A DNA stretch of 64,000 nucleotides from Elysia chlorotica (taxonomy: Eukaryota; Mollusca; Gastropoda; Plakobranchidae): the NCBI GenBank assembly GCA_003991915.1, contig RQTK01000672.1, positions 38,398 to 102,397 of the forward strand, given 5' to 3'. A program made the translations under genes and the position numbers. Under the pieces are notes generated by a model. That model ran no database searches, was not told the DNA's origin, and was given only the letters and a program-made list of their open reading frames with translations. Positions 21,247 through 32,560 of the stretch are shown piece after piece (the first letter of the stretch is position 1; every line of letters starts with the position of its first letter).

Positions 21247-22789
21247 CCGTTCCCGTGGAAGAGCCGACGACCTGTTGCTGGGCATGCTCTGACTTAGGAA
21301 TACCTGTAACTGACACATAGACGTATATATAATGCCATGACTTAAGAACAATGTTAATACACGTACAATCGTAATTCCCGGCAAGCCAGCTTAGCAGGTT
21401 ATCAGTGTGATGAAATGTTCGCGATGATGTCATGTCGGCCTGGGTGAGTGTACATGTATGACGTCTTGACCACCAGGCAGGCAGGCTCTCCAGGCAGGGA
21501 TTTCTGCCAAGCGCCATCCATCATCATCAGCTCGTGGATTGGCTGCCACGGTGCCAGGTTGGATCAGGCGGTGCTTTATGTAATCACGTTCTGTGCCTGG
21601 CAACAGGTGCTACGTGCACGCCACGTGAGCTGGGATCTCCGGCCAGGTTTGATGGATCCGTGATCTGGCCCTAACCGCTGCGATCATTCTGACGTGTTGT
21701 TATTATTGGGACATCTGAGTCCCTGGGTTCTTATCTAGAAAGCTAGATTATGTCTGTGGTTGTCTTTTCTCTTCATTCACAGTTATCGGTCATTAGTTTT
21801 CTTTTCTAAGTTTCAAATGGCTTACTAAACAAAAATTACAACATAATTATAAAATGTTATAAAGGCAACAAAGTAAAATCAGTTCATGTCAAAATAAATG
21901 TTGGAAAAGAGGTATTACAAATTTGAGACGGAAACGTTCATCTACTTGACATTCTACGCCCTCTTGTAAAGATCTGAAGTGTTTGCGTTAAATATCTGTT
22001 CCTTGCAACTTAAGTTGTCGATTTTAATTCAATTTACCTTGTAATTGGTGACAATATATATTATGTCGAACTGATTTGGGGAAAACACAAACGGGGTATG
22101 GGGGTGGGTCAAAGGTGCGGAGTGGAGAGATACATTCAGTAACATTGGAAGCAGTCAACAATTTGTTGTTGTTGTTGTTGTTGTTGTTGTTTTAATTTAA
22201 AATAATTTGTTAGAAAATACCGGCAGATGAGTTATTAAGAATTCTATTCAGAAAAGTAAAAATGACATCGCTCATTATTCATTCTCTCTCTTTTTTTAAA
22301 TTGCTATAATTAAAATATTGACTTTGCCCTGAGTTGTTTCTTTTATAATAAATTTTGTTACAACACGAATACAGAAGGCTTTTAAAATCTAAAATTAATA
22401 TCTCAAAAAGCGTAGAAATGTATTTTCCTTATGATAATAGTGTTTAATGCAGCTACAATGTAACATTTTTACCTTTCTGAAGCAGAATAATTTAAAGTTT
22501 TTGCAATATCATACTGAATTAAAACAAAAATCACACAGTGTTTTTGGCAGGGGTGCTAGCAATCAATACCACTACTGGATTAGAAAGTATAATTGCGATA
22601 TTGGATATTTGAAAATAAACGCCATGCAGCTTAGAATGGTGAAAATTAATGTGTGATTGTAAAAGAAAAAGTCAAAAATGACTACCTACCTAAACTATGA
22701 AGCTGGGTTGACTTTAACTATAACGCTCGTGCAGTAGTGTCAAACGAGCCATTTTAACGGATTATTTTGCAAGTCATAATCTTTGTCAG
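21247..22789. other. unique sequence with (TTG)n; no gene seen
   Basis: A GC-richer block (21440-21720) contains an E-box CACGTG and paired NF1-like halves; AT-rich sequence follows with a (TTG)n run at about 22163-22190. No coding or RNA signature. Confidence 0.5.
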
Positions 22790-22935
22790 TATAATGTGAC
22801 GGACTGAGACAGGAGTCAGGCTACCTCCGCGCTGTCTCGTGTGTAGCTGCATATAATTATCAGAAGTCAGTCTTGGGGCCCATCCACAATATAGCCTAAG
22901 TGCTGACATTGGACGTTAAACCAACTCGAATTCAA
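22790..22935 (+). mobile_element. main-family SINE body, 5' truncated
   Basis: Carries the body phrases GACTGAGACAGGAGTCA, CGCTGTCTCGTGTGT, CAGTCTTGGGGCCCATCCAC and the end TTGGACGTTAAACCAACTC, in the order seen in complete copies at 35.0 and 61.2 kb. The head is missing. Confidence 0.85.
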
Positions 22936-23074
22936 CTCTTTGACAGAAAAGGTACCCTCTATCCTTACTCCCAGTCTCCTTAGAAACATTATTGGCCGTC
23001 TAAGCGATCCAATTTGTGGGGAGAGATCAGTGATCGCACTCCAAACCGTTAGATTTGAAGACACCTGCTCACTC

Positions 23075-23155
23075 AGTGGGGTGGTGGACTAATGTAAGTT
23101 GCAGAGCGCCGGACCTCTTTCCGGGACGGTGGTCCTCGATCCTAGCTTCATGTAC
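23075..23155 (+). mobile_element. possible tRNA-like SINE head
   Basis: ACTCAGTGGGGTGGTGGAC resembles an A-box arm and GGTCCTCGATCC a diverged B box about 50 bp later. No body follows, so this is weak. Confidence 0.3.
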
Positions 23156-23699
23156 ATAATTATATCGAGTGTTCTCCCCCCCTCCAGTTAGTTGCAGATT
23201 GATGAATTGGAGAACATTACTGTAGTGTCAATTTTCCACGATTGGTGATAAGATAACACTGCCCCTTTCCGTTACGGATGGGTGTATTGGAGAATACTAT
23301 TGTGCTGCTGTTGGTTTTGTTTTGTTTTTTTGTGCCGGTTTGGAGCACCGTGTCATGGGCTAGGGAACTGAAACGCCTCAGTAATTGATATGGCAAAGGG
23401 CTAAGTGTTCGGTAGATATTGAAGTTTCAGTGGTAACTTCTTTGTTATAATTATATTGCTTCAAAGACTCAAAAGACTTTATAAGGTGATGATCAAGACT
23501 GAAAAGACATCATTGATTGCTTGACACAACGACAAAAAACGTCACCCTAATCTTTTGAAACCCTTTTGAATATAACATTTTTTCCTGTAGTTACAGTCAT
23601 GTACTACGATGTACCAGGTGCAGAAAGAACAGGAAGAAGTTACGATTATCGGTGTTTCGCTTTAAATAAAATAATTCTTAATGTTATTCTTGCGCTGTG

Positions 23700-24003
23700 T
23701 ATCTCCATATCCCTTTCTTTCTCTCGCTATCTATCTCCCCCTACTCTCCCCCTTTATCTTTATATCACTATCAATATATCTCCGTCTCTCTCTTCCTTTC
23801 TCACTATCTAACTATCTATCTCCCTCTCTCTCTCTTCATTTCTTGCAATCTCAATATCTATCTCCTCTCTCTCTCTCCCTTTCTCTATATCTCCCTCTCT
23901 CTCTCTCACTATCCCTCTCCCCCTCTCTCCCTTTATCTCTATTTCACTATATATCTCCCCTTCTATCTCCCTCCCTTTCTCTCTCTCTCACTATTTATCT
24001 CCC
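23700..24003. repeat. degenerate (CT)/(ATCT) tract
   Basis: Three hundred bases of interrupted pyrimidine repeat; the Ser/Leu-rich frames across it are not genes. Confidence 0.95.
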
Positions 24004-24649
24004 TTAGCAACACACAAAAAAGAGCACCGTGCAAAAAAGGCGGACAGGTTATGAATAAATAAAAGAGAGATAAATAGTGAGAGTCACCTTCCAAATTAAG
24101 CCCCCCCCCCCCCCTCGCCCACCACCTTCAGCCCCACCATCCACATAAAAACCCTCCAGGACTATCCCCGGCGATAATAACTGACCACCATGGACCCTCG
24201 GACTCCATAACTGTCCCTAACGCGGGAATACATTGTGTACAATCATGTCGGTACAATGTATTGTGTTTGTTGGGCAAGTCTGTCGCAGGACAAAATAATA
24301 ATGTCCAGTGTCCCAATGTCTGGGGCGGTGAGAGCTTGGTGTGTGTAGGACATGCATAATGGATCCAGGGTCGCCCCTCTGGGAGCCGTTAATCGCCACA
24401 TCAGAGGGTCGTGCGCCGCTGCATCATTGATACACACTGACATGCCAGGCTGCCGTGCATGAAGGAGGGGCCCTTAACATGCGATGTTAGCACACATGCT
24501 CGTCTGGGGATGGGGATGGGGGTAACATTATAGAGGAAGAAGGTGGGGTTTGGGTTGGGTGGGGTGGATATTATTAAAGAGGAAGCAGGTGGTGGTGGGG
24601 GAGGTGGTGTTACATGTCTCAAAGGATGATGATAGAAGAAACAGAAGGT
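24004..24649. other. repeat-free GC-richer block between simple repeats; no gene seen
   Basis: A poly-C run at about 24101-24115 is followed by 350 bp of balanced unique sequence (24130-24480) containing an inverted repeat at 24227 and ATGCATAATGG, then a G/T-rich purine tract. The frames on the minus strand have no recognisable family. Confidence 0.45.
24227..24262. promoter_or_regulatory. 10-bp inverted repeat with paired SOX-like cores
   Basis: AATACATTGT (24227-24236) and ACAATGTATT (24253-24262) are perfect inverted arms around a 16-bp loop that itself contains ACAATCATG. ATTGT/ACAAT is the core bound by SOX HMG proteins. The inverted repeat is seen; binding is inferred. It could equally be a chance hairpin. 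Confidence 0.3.
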
Positions 24650-24730
24650 GGGGGGGGGGGGGGGGGACTTAATGGAGGGGGATAAATGGGGGGGGGGAGG
24701 GGAAGGGGGTTATCTGTGAGGAGTGGGGGT
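24650..24730. repeat. G-run cluster (G17 and shorter)
   Basis: A G17 run at 24650-24666, further runs of seven to nine G near 24690, and several G4-G5 runs. Four or more G runs this close have quadruplex-forming potential. Confidence 0.9.
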
Positions 24731-24877
24731 TGGGAGAAAAAGCGAAAGAGAGATAGAGATAGAGCTATCGTGAGTCATGATAATGAAACAGAATGTTGAA
24801 GATACAATTGATAGTTAGGAGGAAAATTGAGTAGAAACAGAGACACAAAAGACACTTAAGAAGTAGTGTGTGTCTCG

Positions 24878-25066
<189 letters not shown>

Positions 25067-25197
25067 GAGATAATTTTTGCGTCGAAAATCGATGTTCTAC
25101 CCCCCCCCCCTTGTCTAATGCAATATAGACGAAAAAAACCACATAATACCAATGTAATGGAGACCGTTCACGTTGTTAAGATCAGCATAAAACCACA

Positions 25198-25865
25198 CTG
25201 CTGGTTGAGGGGGTGTCAGTATAAAATGAACGACTGCGACAGAGTCATGGCAACCCCGCACTGTCTCTGTGTGGAAGCATAGAATCTTGTTATACGTAAG
25301 CCTTGGAGCCCGTCCACAATATAATGGTGATGTTTGACTCTAGTCAATAACTAACTAGCCAAACGTATACAATCCCCATGCTGATGTGGCCGACTGACTC
25401 AGGATTCATGGTATCCCCGCGCTGTCGTGTGTGGCAGCACATACAATCTTGTTAGACGTCAGTCTTGGAGCCCGTCCACAATATAATGGTGATGTTTGAC
25501 TCTAGTCAATAACTAACTAGCCAAACGTATACAATCCCCATGCTGATGTGGCCGACTGACTCAGGATTCATGGTATCCCCGCGCTGTCGTGTGTGGCAGC
25601 ACATACAATTACCAGACGTCAGTCTTGGGGTCCGTCCACAATTTAGTAGTTATGTTGGACGCTAGGCAGCAACCAACGAGCCAAACGCACAATCTTTATG
25701 CTGGTGTGACTGGCTGAGACAGGATTCATGGTATCCCCGCCCTGTCTCGTGTGTGATCATACAATTGTCAGACGTCAGTCTTGGGACCCGTTCGCAATAT
25801 ATCCTATAGAGTACTGATGTTGGACGTTAAACCAGCTCAACAGCCTACTCAACTTCCCTCTGTGT
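25198..25865 (+). mobile_element. four tandem SINE-body copies
   Basis: The body phrases CAGTATAA, GGTATCCCCGC.CTGTC, CAGTCTTGG and CCGTCCACAAT recur four times without a tRNA head, ending in TTGGACGTTAAACCAGCTCAAC. Two neighbouring units are almost identical with a 162-bp period (ATAATGGTGATG at 25321 and 25483), so part of the array arose by recent local duplication. Confidence 0.85.
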
Positions 25866-26730
25866 TTATTTCCCATTCTTGTTCAGACCGAGTCGGAGGG
25901 CAGATTAACCCCTTATGCTCTGACTCCGTCTACAATTTCTAAATGTTTGATATGGGAAAAAGTTCACATTAAAAAACGGCAGTTTAACAAATCAAAAGAA
26001 AAAAGACAACTATTAGAATAAATAACAATGGACAAATAGAAAAGGAAAATAATAAAATAGCCACCAAAAGCAACTACTGTATGTCTAGATCAAGTACAAT
26101 GTATTAAGAAAAAGATAACTAAGCTATTTTATCAAATGAATCATTATGCACATGAAACTATTTTTCCACAGGACAATTAATTTTTTATTTCAAAGATTCA
26201 ATTTTTTCAATGCATACAAAAATAATTCTAGTAAATGATATGATAATAATAATAATAATGATTACAGGGCATAATAAAATAAAATATCGCCGTTCAAGCA
26301 AACAGAGTTGTAATCTGGAAAGATCTGCCGTCTCGCCCTGACGTTCGTGATTTCTAAAGTCTCAATGATAGAAATCTGTTCCATTCACAGCAATATCATT
26401 CACTGTGATTAATAAAAGATTGCGAGCTGAAAACATCATTCACTGGCATAGAATAATTACCTTAGAACCATTTCACGACGTAATAAGTTAAGTTCAATTT
26501 TTATATCCTTTTTGACCTGGAGTACTTGGAAACCCATAGTGTTTTTGTTGTTTGGGGTGAGTGGGTGCGCATCTTGGCGCGCACACAAAAAGCTCCATAC
26601 CTGGGAACCGGCGAAGGAGAATGGTGATCACTGAGGCAGGGACTCTGGCGAAGAAACAAGATGTGGAGACAAGATAATGACATCAGGGTGCACACTGATG
26701 ATGTCAATCGCTAGCATTCTCTCTACTTCC
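25866..26730. other. unique AT-rich sequence, no gene seen
   Basis: A short (AAT)n run at about 26246-26258. No coding, RNA or mobile signature. Confidence 0.6.
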
Positions 26731-26732
26731 TA

Positions 26733-26793
<61 letters not shown>

Positions 26794-26833
26794 ATCTCTC
26801 TCTCTTTTCTCTCTCTCTCTCTCTCTCTCTCTC
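26731..26833. repeat. interrupted (CT)n with (CTGT)n
   Basis: CT dinucleotides with CTGT and TTTT interruptions. Confidence 0.95.
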
Positions 26834-26840
26834 GATGACT

Positions 26841-27105
26841 TGGGCTCTCGTGTCTACCACCAGTCTCAGTTGGCCCAGCTTTCTTGGGGGAGATGCTGAG
26901 ATTTTCACGGGTGTTGGATCAAGGAGTCTTTCTGGCTGTGTGCGTCCGATGCCCCACTAGCCGAAGCATTGGGCCTCTCGTGTCTACCACCAGTCTCAGT
27001 TGGCCCAGCTTTCTCAAGGAGATGCTGAGATTTTCACGCGTGTTGGATCAAGGAGTCTTTCTGGCTGTGTGCGTCCGACGCCCCACTAGCCGAAGCATTG
27101 GCTGG
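26841..27105. repeat. 130-bp direct duplication
   Basis: TGTCTACCACCAGTCTCAGT starts at 26851 and again at 26981. Each copy runs through GAGATGCTGAGATTTTCACG and GTCTTTCTGGCTGTGTGCG to CCCACTAGCCGAAGCATTGG with few differences, so it is recent. The frame crossing both copies has no known homology. Confidence 0.92.
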
Positions 27106-27149
27106 TGCAGATTATAATTATAAAGATTAGAGACTTTGAGATCCACAAA

Positions 27150-27305
27150 CCAATAATAGATGACATAATCACGCCCTTATGACATTAGGGTATCTGGTCG
27201 CTGATTGGCTCCACAAGTCTAGGGTCGAGCTGTGCTTGGAAGCCGATGTAGAATTGTAGATTCCCTTACATAATCGTCTTTGTTTTCGTTATGGGTCCCA
27301 TAAGC
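27150..27305 (+). repeat. dispersed CCAAT-box element, copy 2
   Basis: TGACATAATCACGCC, then GATTGGCTCCACAAGTCTAGGG (ATTGG at 27204), then CTTGG exactly 31 bp later (27235) in place of the second ATTGG, then GATTCCCTTACATAATC and TCTTTGTTTTCGTTATGGG. The second CCAAT box is lost by a single A to C change; spacing is kept. Confidence 0.75.
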
Positions 27306-27324
27306 ATAATTATTAATTTGTTCT

Positions 27325-28140
27325 CTAGTCTAGAGAAGATTTATAGCTAATGCCTAAAGGCGATTATAATAATATTATCTAGAGAATCTATAGCTAATAT
27401 CTAGAGACCATCAGTCTATAGTCAATATCTAGAGACGATTTATATCTAATATAGATATAGCTAATATCTAGTCATTCTAAAGACGATTTATAGCTAATAT
27501 CTAGAGACGATCTATAGCTAATATCTAAGAACGATATATAGCAAATATATAGAGACGATCTATAGCTAATATCTAAAGACAATCTAAAGCTAATATCTAG
27601 AGAGTCGAGACGCTCTAAAGCTAATATCTAGAGAGTCGAGACGCTCTGTAGCTAATATCTAGAGACGATCTATAGCTAATATCTGGAGACGGTGTATAGT
27701 TTTTATCTAGAGACGATTTATAGATCTAGACCATCTATAGATTATATCTAGAGACTATCTATAGATATATATTCTAAAGTCTCTGGTGTTATCAAAGACG
27801 ATCTATATCTAGAGTCTCTGGTGTTATCAAAGACGATCTATATCTAGAGTCTCTGGTGTTATCAAAGACGATCTATATCTAGAGTCTCTGGTGTTATCAA
27901 AGACGATCTATATCTAGCCTCCGTTGTTATCAAAGACGTTCTGTATCTAGATTCTCTGGTGTTATCAAAGACGATCTATTAGAGTCTGTGGTGTTATCAA
28001 AGACGATCTATTAGAGACTGTGGTGTTATCAAAGACGATCTATTAGAGACTGTGGTGTTATCAAAGACGATCTATATCTAGTCTCTGTTTTATCAATGAC
28101 AGTCTACACATCAAGAGTCTGTGGTGTTATCAAACGCACT
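27325..28140. repeat. two adjoining minisatellites built on GACGATCTAT
   Basis: 27325-27780 repeats TAGCTAATATCTAGAGACGA (about 24 bp, irregular). 27775-28140 repeats GTGTTATCAAAGACGATCTA plus TATCTAGAGTCTCTG (about 36-48 bp, around ten copies). They share the GACGATCTAT core, so one probably arose from the other. Confidence 0.93.
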
Positions 28141-28989
28141 TCATGACTGATCTATAATGCAGTCAGCTAGAGGCAGTCCCTGTCAATTAATGTTTCTCTT
28201 TATTTACATATTTCAGATAATGGACTTGCATGGTCTATATATCACAGCGTTATAAATATGTATAACAGTGAGTATAATTGGACGATTGCACTAGATTTGG
28301 CAACTTCGGTATAAAGAATGAATATTGATTTATTGTAATTTAATATGGTGAAGTATAATGATTATCACTGTCATTTTGAAATAAATAGCTTTATTGCAAT
28401 GATAATCATTCATTGCTTATAATTATAGAAGTAATATAAATAGGTTGCGAGGAAAAGGTAATCATTGTCGTAAAGATATGTTATGATTGTTTCTTCCTTC
28501 GAATATGCTTAACTATTATTTGTTGACCATCTGTCAAGCCCAGGGTTCGTGTACTAATATTTATGCTACCAGCGTTTTTTTTTTTTTTTTTTGTATTAAC
28601 CCTGATTCGGGCATTGCAACATCATAGATCTATATTTCGAAGGATAATATGTTAAGAATAAGCGAACCATTAAAAATATAATGTACATTTATTTTATTGG
28701 TCTCCATCATGAACTTTAATTTGGTTTTTAAACTGCATCAGTATATAATTGTATTTTTATTAGCTTAGTAAGAAGTTAACATGAATCGTATTTGCTCAGC
28801 GATTGGAAACGAGGCGAAGTTTCAGGGGGGTGGGGGTGGAAAAGAAAATCTATATATATCTATTTTCAGCTTTACCCCCCCCCCCTTCTTTTTATCTAAC
28901 AGTGTTTCAGATACTTATAGAGTAGGTGGTTTTCTTTGAACTTTGGCAAGCAACAAATTTAATGGGTAATACAGAATGTGATTTGAGGG
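28141..28989. other. AT-rich unique sequence, no gene seen
   Basis: Contains a poly-T run near 28575-28592 and a C run near 28876. No other structure noted. Confidence 0.6.
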
Positions 28990-29780
28990 AAGTCGTAACT
29001 TTCTACCTGTGAGAGGTTTTCAGAGTGGGCCCGAAGATGCGGTGCAGCAACAAAGAAGGGGCTTTATTACATTATCTCAGATGGATGATAAATGTACAGA
29101 TCGCCGCAGCATAATGACGGATTGGGGACCTGATAACAGTATCACAGCTGCGGTGGAGTGAGTTTCATTGGTTGGGAGTAATTTATGCCGACTCTGGCCT
29201 CCAAAGTGTTAACGGATCACCGCGAGGGTGTTAATGGGGGCTTCTATCGCCCCCGATCTCCCACGTATCGATTTAGCGATAGCGGTTTCAAAGGGCGGAG
29301 GTGTTAGCGGCTGGTTTACAATTATAGTGGACAAGGGACAGAACCACGCCACCAAATACATTGTACCCTGACCAATGTCAAAGTGTTTGAGCGGCAGCCA
29401 CTGTTTCACTGTTTCCCCGGCCAGGTAGAAGCCCCCACATCTGTCAACCATTGTAAAGCCCATTCAGCTCCGCAGTAATGGCCGACACCTTCAGCCCGAC
29501 TCCTGGCAGTTAGTAATCCGTTGCCAACACAATGTTGCCGGACATTGCCTCCCATTGAGATGGACCCTTTACATCTGAAGGCTGAGCAGTCAGTTTATCA
29601 CGGTGTTGTTGAAAGAGCCATAAAACCGGGAACAATTGCCGTTTCTGTCAATGTAGCGAAGAGTTGTTAGACCCGGCTTTTATCACTCGTTCTTTCAGGG
29701 TTGGCGGGTTTCATGTCATTGTTGACCATTTAACACGGTAATGCCGAGCAAAACAGGCGTTCGGTCAGACTTCAAGGCAG
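28990..29780. other. repeat-free block of balanced composition; candidate conserved non-coding region
   Basis: Nearly 800 bp free of simple repeats in a window full of them. It has a G5C/GC5 hairpin at 29236-29254, several ATTAAT/TTAATGG words, CCAATG and CCATTG cores. The minus frame at 29209-29463 is unremarkable. Regulatory function is inference only. Confidence 0.35.
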
Positions 29781-30459
29781 GTGGTCCCAGTGGTAAACTT
29801 GTAAAACATTAATCTCTTTAAGCTTTAGAAGTACAGAACAACGAAGGTCTTTGTTGATTCCATCAGCATAGCTTTATCTTTACACGGGGAGGCCTTTTAA
29901 ACATTTTTAGCTTGATGTTACCAAAACACCACCTCAATAGAAACTCATTTGACTTTTATCCTTTTGTACTGCCTTTACACCTAAGAAGTTGTGTGTGTCT
30001 CGGATATAAAAATCGCAAAAGATTGTAATGGATTAACAAAAATTAATAGGTTTAGGTTTTCATGTTAACATACACTAATCGAACATGTTATCAAAGTGTA
30101 TAAAATTCTAACAACAAAAGTTAGATGAAGGCCTGAGGTTGCCACTGCTCTGTTGATTTCAGGAGTAAAAAGATAAATAATTGAATTTAATATCAGTCGT
30201 CAAGATTATTTCTAGAGGATCTAGGTGTAAGACTGACACCAACAGAAATGATGATGAAAAATCGAAAATAAAAGAAGAAGAAAAACAAGGAAGGAAATGA
30301 AATATTTCTTCTTTATTTAAAAAACAAGTTTTAGATTATCCAATCATACAATTAATGTTCTTCTAGCCCATTTCTAACAATAACGCATTGAGTTAATCTT
30401 TTTTCAAAAATGTAGCTTTACACGCGACTCGTTTGCAAGACACAGGCTCAGTATCTCAA
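29781..30459. other. unique sequence, no gene seen
   Basis: AT-rich, with an A/G-rich patch at 30250-30300. Nothing recognisable. Confidence 0.6.
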
Positions 30460-31700
30460 ACGCTGACAGACAGACAGACATCAGAAACAACAGTCTCACA
30501 AGCTGTAAGACAGAGAAACATCAAAAACACCAGTCTGACAAGTAGACTATAATAACATCAGTAGCAAAAATCTCAAATACAGACAAACATCAGAATCAAC
30601 AACAATTCTGACAATCTGAAGGATAGACAAACATCAGAAACAACAGCCTGACAACCTGACATACAGACAAACATCAAAAACAATAGTCCGACAATAGACT
30701 GATAGTCTGAAAGACAACCAACCATCAGAAACAACAGTCTTATAAGCTGACAGACAGACAAACACCAGAAGCAATAGATTCACAAGCTGATAGACAAAGA
30801 TACATAAAAAAAACAGTCTCACAAGCTGACAGACAGACATACATTAGAAACAACAGTCCGACAATCTTAAAGACAAACAAAAATTAGAAACAACTGACAA
30901 TCTGAAGGATAGAAAACATCAAAAACAACAGTCTTACAAGCTGACAGACAGAAAACATCAGAAACAACAGTCCAACAATCTAAAACACAGACAAACATTA
31001 AAAAAAACACACTTTGACAATCTGAAAGACAGACACACTTCAGAAACAACAGTCTGACAATCTGACAGACTGACAAACATCAAAACAACAGTCTCACAAT
31101 CTGACAGACAGTCTCACAAGCTGACAGGCATACATCAGAAACAACAGTCCGACAATCTCAAAAACAGACAAACATTAGAAACAACTGACAATCTGAAGGA
31201 TATATAACATCTAAAACAACAGTCTGATAGTCTGAAAGAAAGACAAGCGTAAGAAAAAACACTCCCTCAAGCTGACAGCCAGACAAACACGCGAGGCGGA
31301 CAGAACTGGGCCCCCTGCCCAATGTCCGTCTAGTGTCCGGTGCCAGAGTCAGCTCCTCTGAGGCCGGCTAATGAGCTTGTAACAGCGGACACCACGCGAA
31401 GTCTTACAAGCTGACAGACAGACAAACACCAGAAGCAATAGTTTCAAACATCAAAACAACAGTCTCACAATCTGACAGACAGTCTCACAAGCTGACAGAC
31501 AGACAGACATTAGAATCAACAGTCCGACAATCGTAAAGACAAACAAACATTAGAAACAACAGTCCGACAATCTTAAAGACAGACAAACATTAGAAACAAC
31601 TGACAATCTGAAGGATATAAAACATAAAAAAAACCAGTCTGACAGTCTGAAAGACAGACAAACATCAGAAAAAAACACTCCCTCAAGCTGACAGCCAGAC
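30460..31700. repeat. about 40-bp minisatellite (ACAGACAAACATCAGAAACA)
   Basis: Roughly 25 imperfect units combining CAACAGTCTGACAATCTGA and AAGACAGACAAACAT, split at about 31294-31398 by a unique 105-bp block. The Cys- and Leu-rich minus-strand frames (MSVCQLVRL..., SDCQ) follow from the unit and are not genes. Confidence 0.94.
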
Positions 31701-31815
31701 AAACAACCGAGGCGGACAGAACTGGGCCTCCTGCCCAATGTCCGTCCACTGTCGCGGTGCCAGAGTCAGCTCCTCTGAGGCCGGCTAATGAGCTTGTAAC
31801 AGCGGACACCACGCG
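31294..31815. repeat. 105-bp unique block duplicated with minisatellite (about 417-bp period)
   Basis: GAGGCGGACAGAACTGGGCC starts the block at 31294. A near-identical block at 31711-31815 reads through GAGTCAGCTCCTCTGAGG and GGCTAATGAGCTTGTAACAG to CACCACGCG. The intervening minisatellite units are duplicated too, so an unequal exchange within the array carried unique DNA along. Confidence 0.92.
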
Positions 31816-31919
31816 TCATTGACCGCCGCTACAAAGCCGGGCTGTCGGCCTGTCAGGCGGGGGACTAGCCCTGTCAGTAGTGGTCACCATCACACCTTTG
31901 TACCTTTGTGTTCAACCAG

Positions 31920-32123
31920 GGTGGACAGAGGTCCAGGGGTGGACAGGGTGAACAGGGTGCAGAGGGAGCGAGAAGTGCTACACGCGGAATTAAGCGGAAA
32001 CACTGCCTTCACATCACATCGAGATCTAGTGGAAGCAGTGGCTTTAGATCTAGATCTAGATCTAGATCTCGTCCGTCTAATCTGTCCATGAAAGAGTACG
32101 TGTCCAGTATTTCCAACTACAAG
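31920..32123 (+). CDS. speculative 68-codon exon, RS-rich
   Basis: The segment follows a pyrimidine-rich stretch ending in AACCAG (acceptor-like) and ends at CTACAAG|GTAAAAG (donor-like). It is 204 nt, a multiple of three, open in the frame that would give phase 0 at both ends. The product begins GGQRSRGGQGEQGAEG, has FRSRSRSRSRPSNLSMKEYV near the end, and stops just after the donor if unspliced. The RS run comes from an AGATCT tandem repeat at 32047-32070. No known domain and no neighbouring exon, so chance is quite possible. Confidence 0.15.
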
Positions 32124-32275
32124 GTAAAAGCTTAACACGTAGGCTGAACTGCGCATTGAAGCAGCGAACGTAGGTGGGTATTGTCAAGCTGCTAGTCCAA
32201 CCCCACGCATCACAGTGTACCAAGTTTGGTTAAAAAAGGCCTTAGTAATTACGTGAATTTACGGGAGTTGGGCAT

Positions 32276-32560
32276 TGGCGGTTGAACTGACACTATTGGT
32301 AGAGCGTTGGTCTCCAGATCAGGAGGTCTTGCGAATCTAATTCCAAGGTTGGCAGATTTATTGGTCCCATGTTCGTCCTCTGTAACTGGTCGGGTCGGTG
32401 CCAGTATAATGTGACTGGTTGAGGCAGAGTCATGGTATCCCCGCCCTGTCTCATGCGTGGCAGCAGATACAATTGCCAGACGTTAGTCTTAGGGCCCATC
32501 GCCGTATAGGAGGACTCTTCAGAGAAACCTAAGAGCCATTAAACCAAGAGAGAGTGGCTC
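32276..32560 (+). mobile_element. main-family SINE with (GA)-type 3' end
   Basis: The tRNA-like head has TTGGTAGAGCGTTGGTCTCC, a degraded B box (TTGCGAATCTAATTCC), then the shared body (CAGTATAATGTGACTGG, GGTATCCCCGCCCTGTCTC, AGTCTTAGGGCCCATC). The 3' end is CGCCGTATAGGA...AACCTAAGAGCCATTAAACC and a short GAGAGAG, the same as the fragments at 15.9, 42.9 and 51.9 kb. Confidence 0.85.

Noticed and set aside
30460..31700. Possible CRISPR-like array of 40-bp repeats
   Set aside because: Units are contiguous and imperfect without unique spacers, and the DNA is animal nuclear; it is a minisatellite.
30573..31812. Cys-rich minus-strand frames resembling small secreted proteins
   Set aside because: The regular Cys spacing follows from the 40-bp minisatellite unit; there is no start or signal context.
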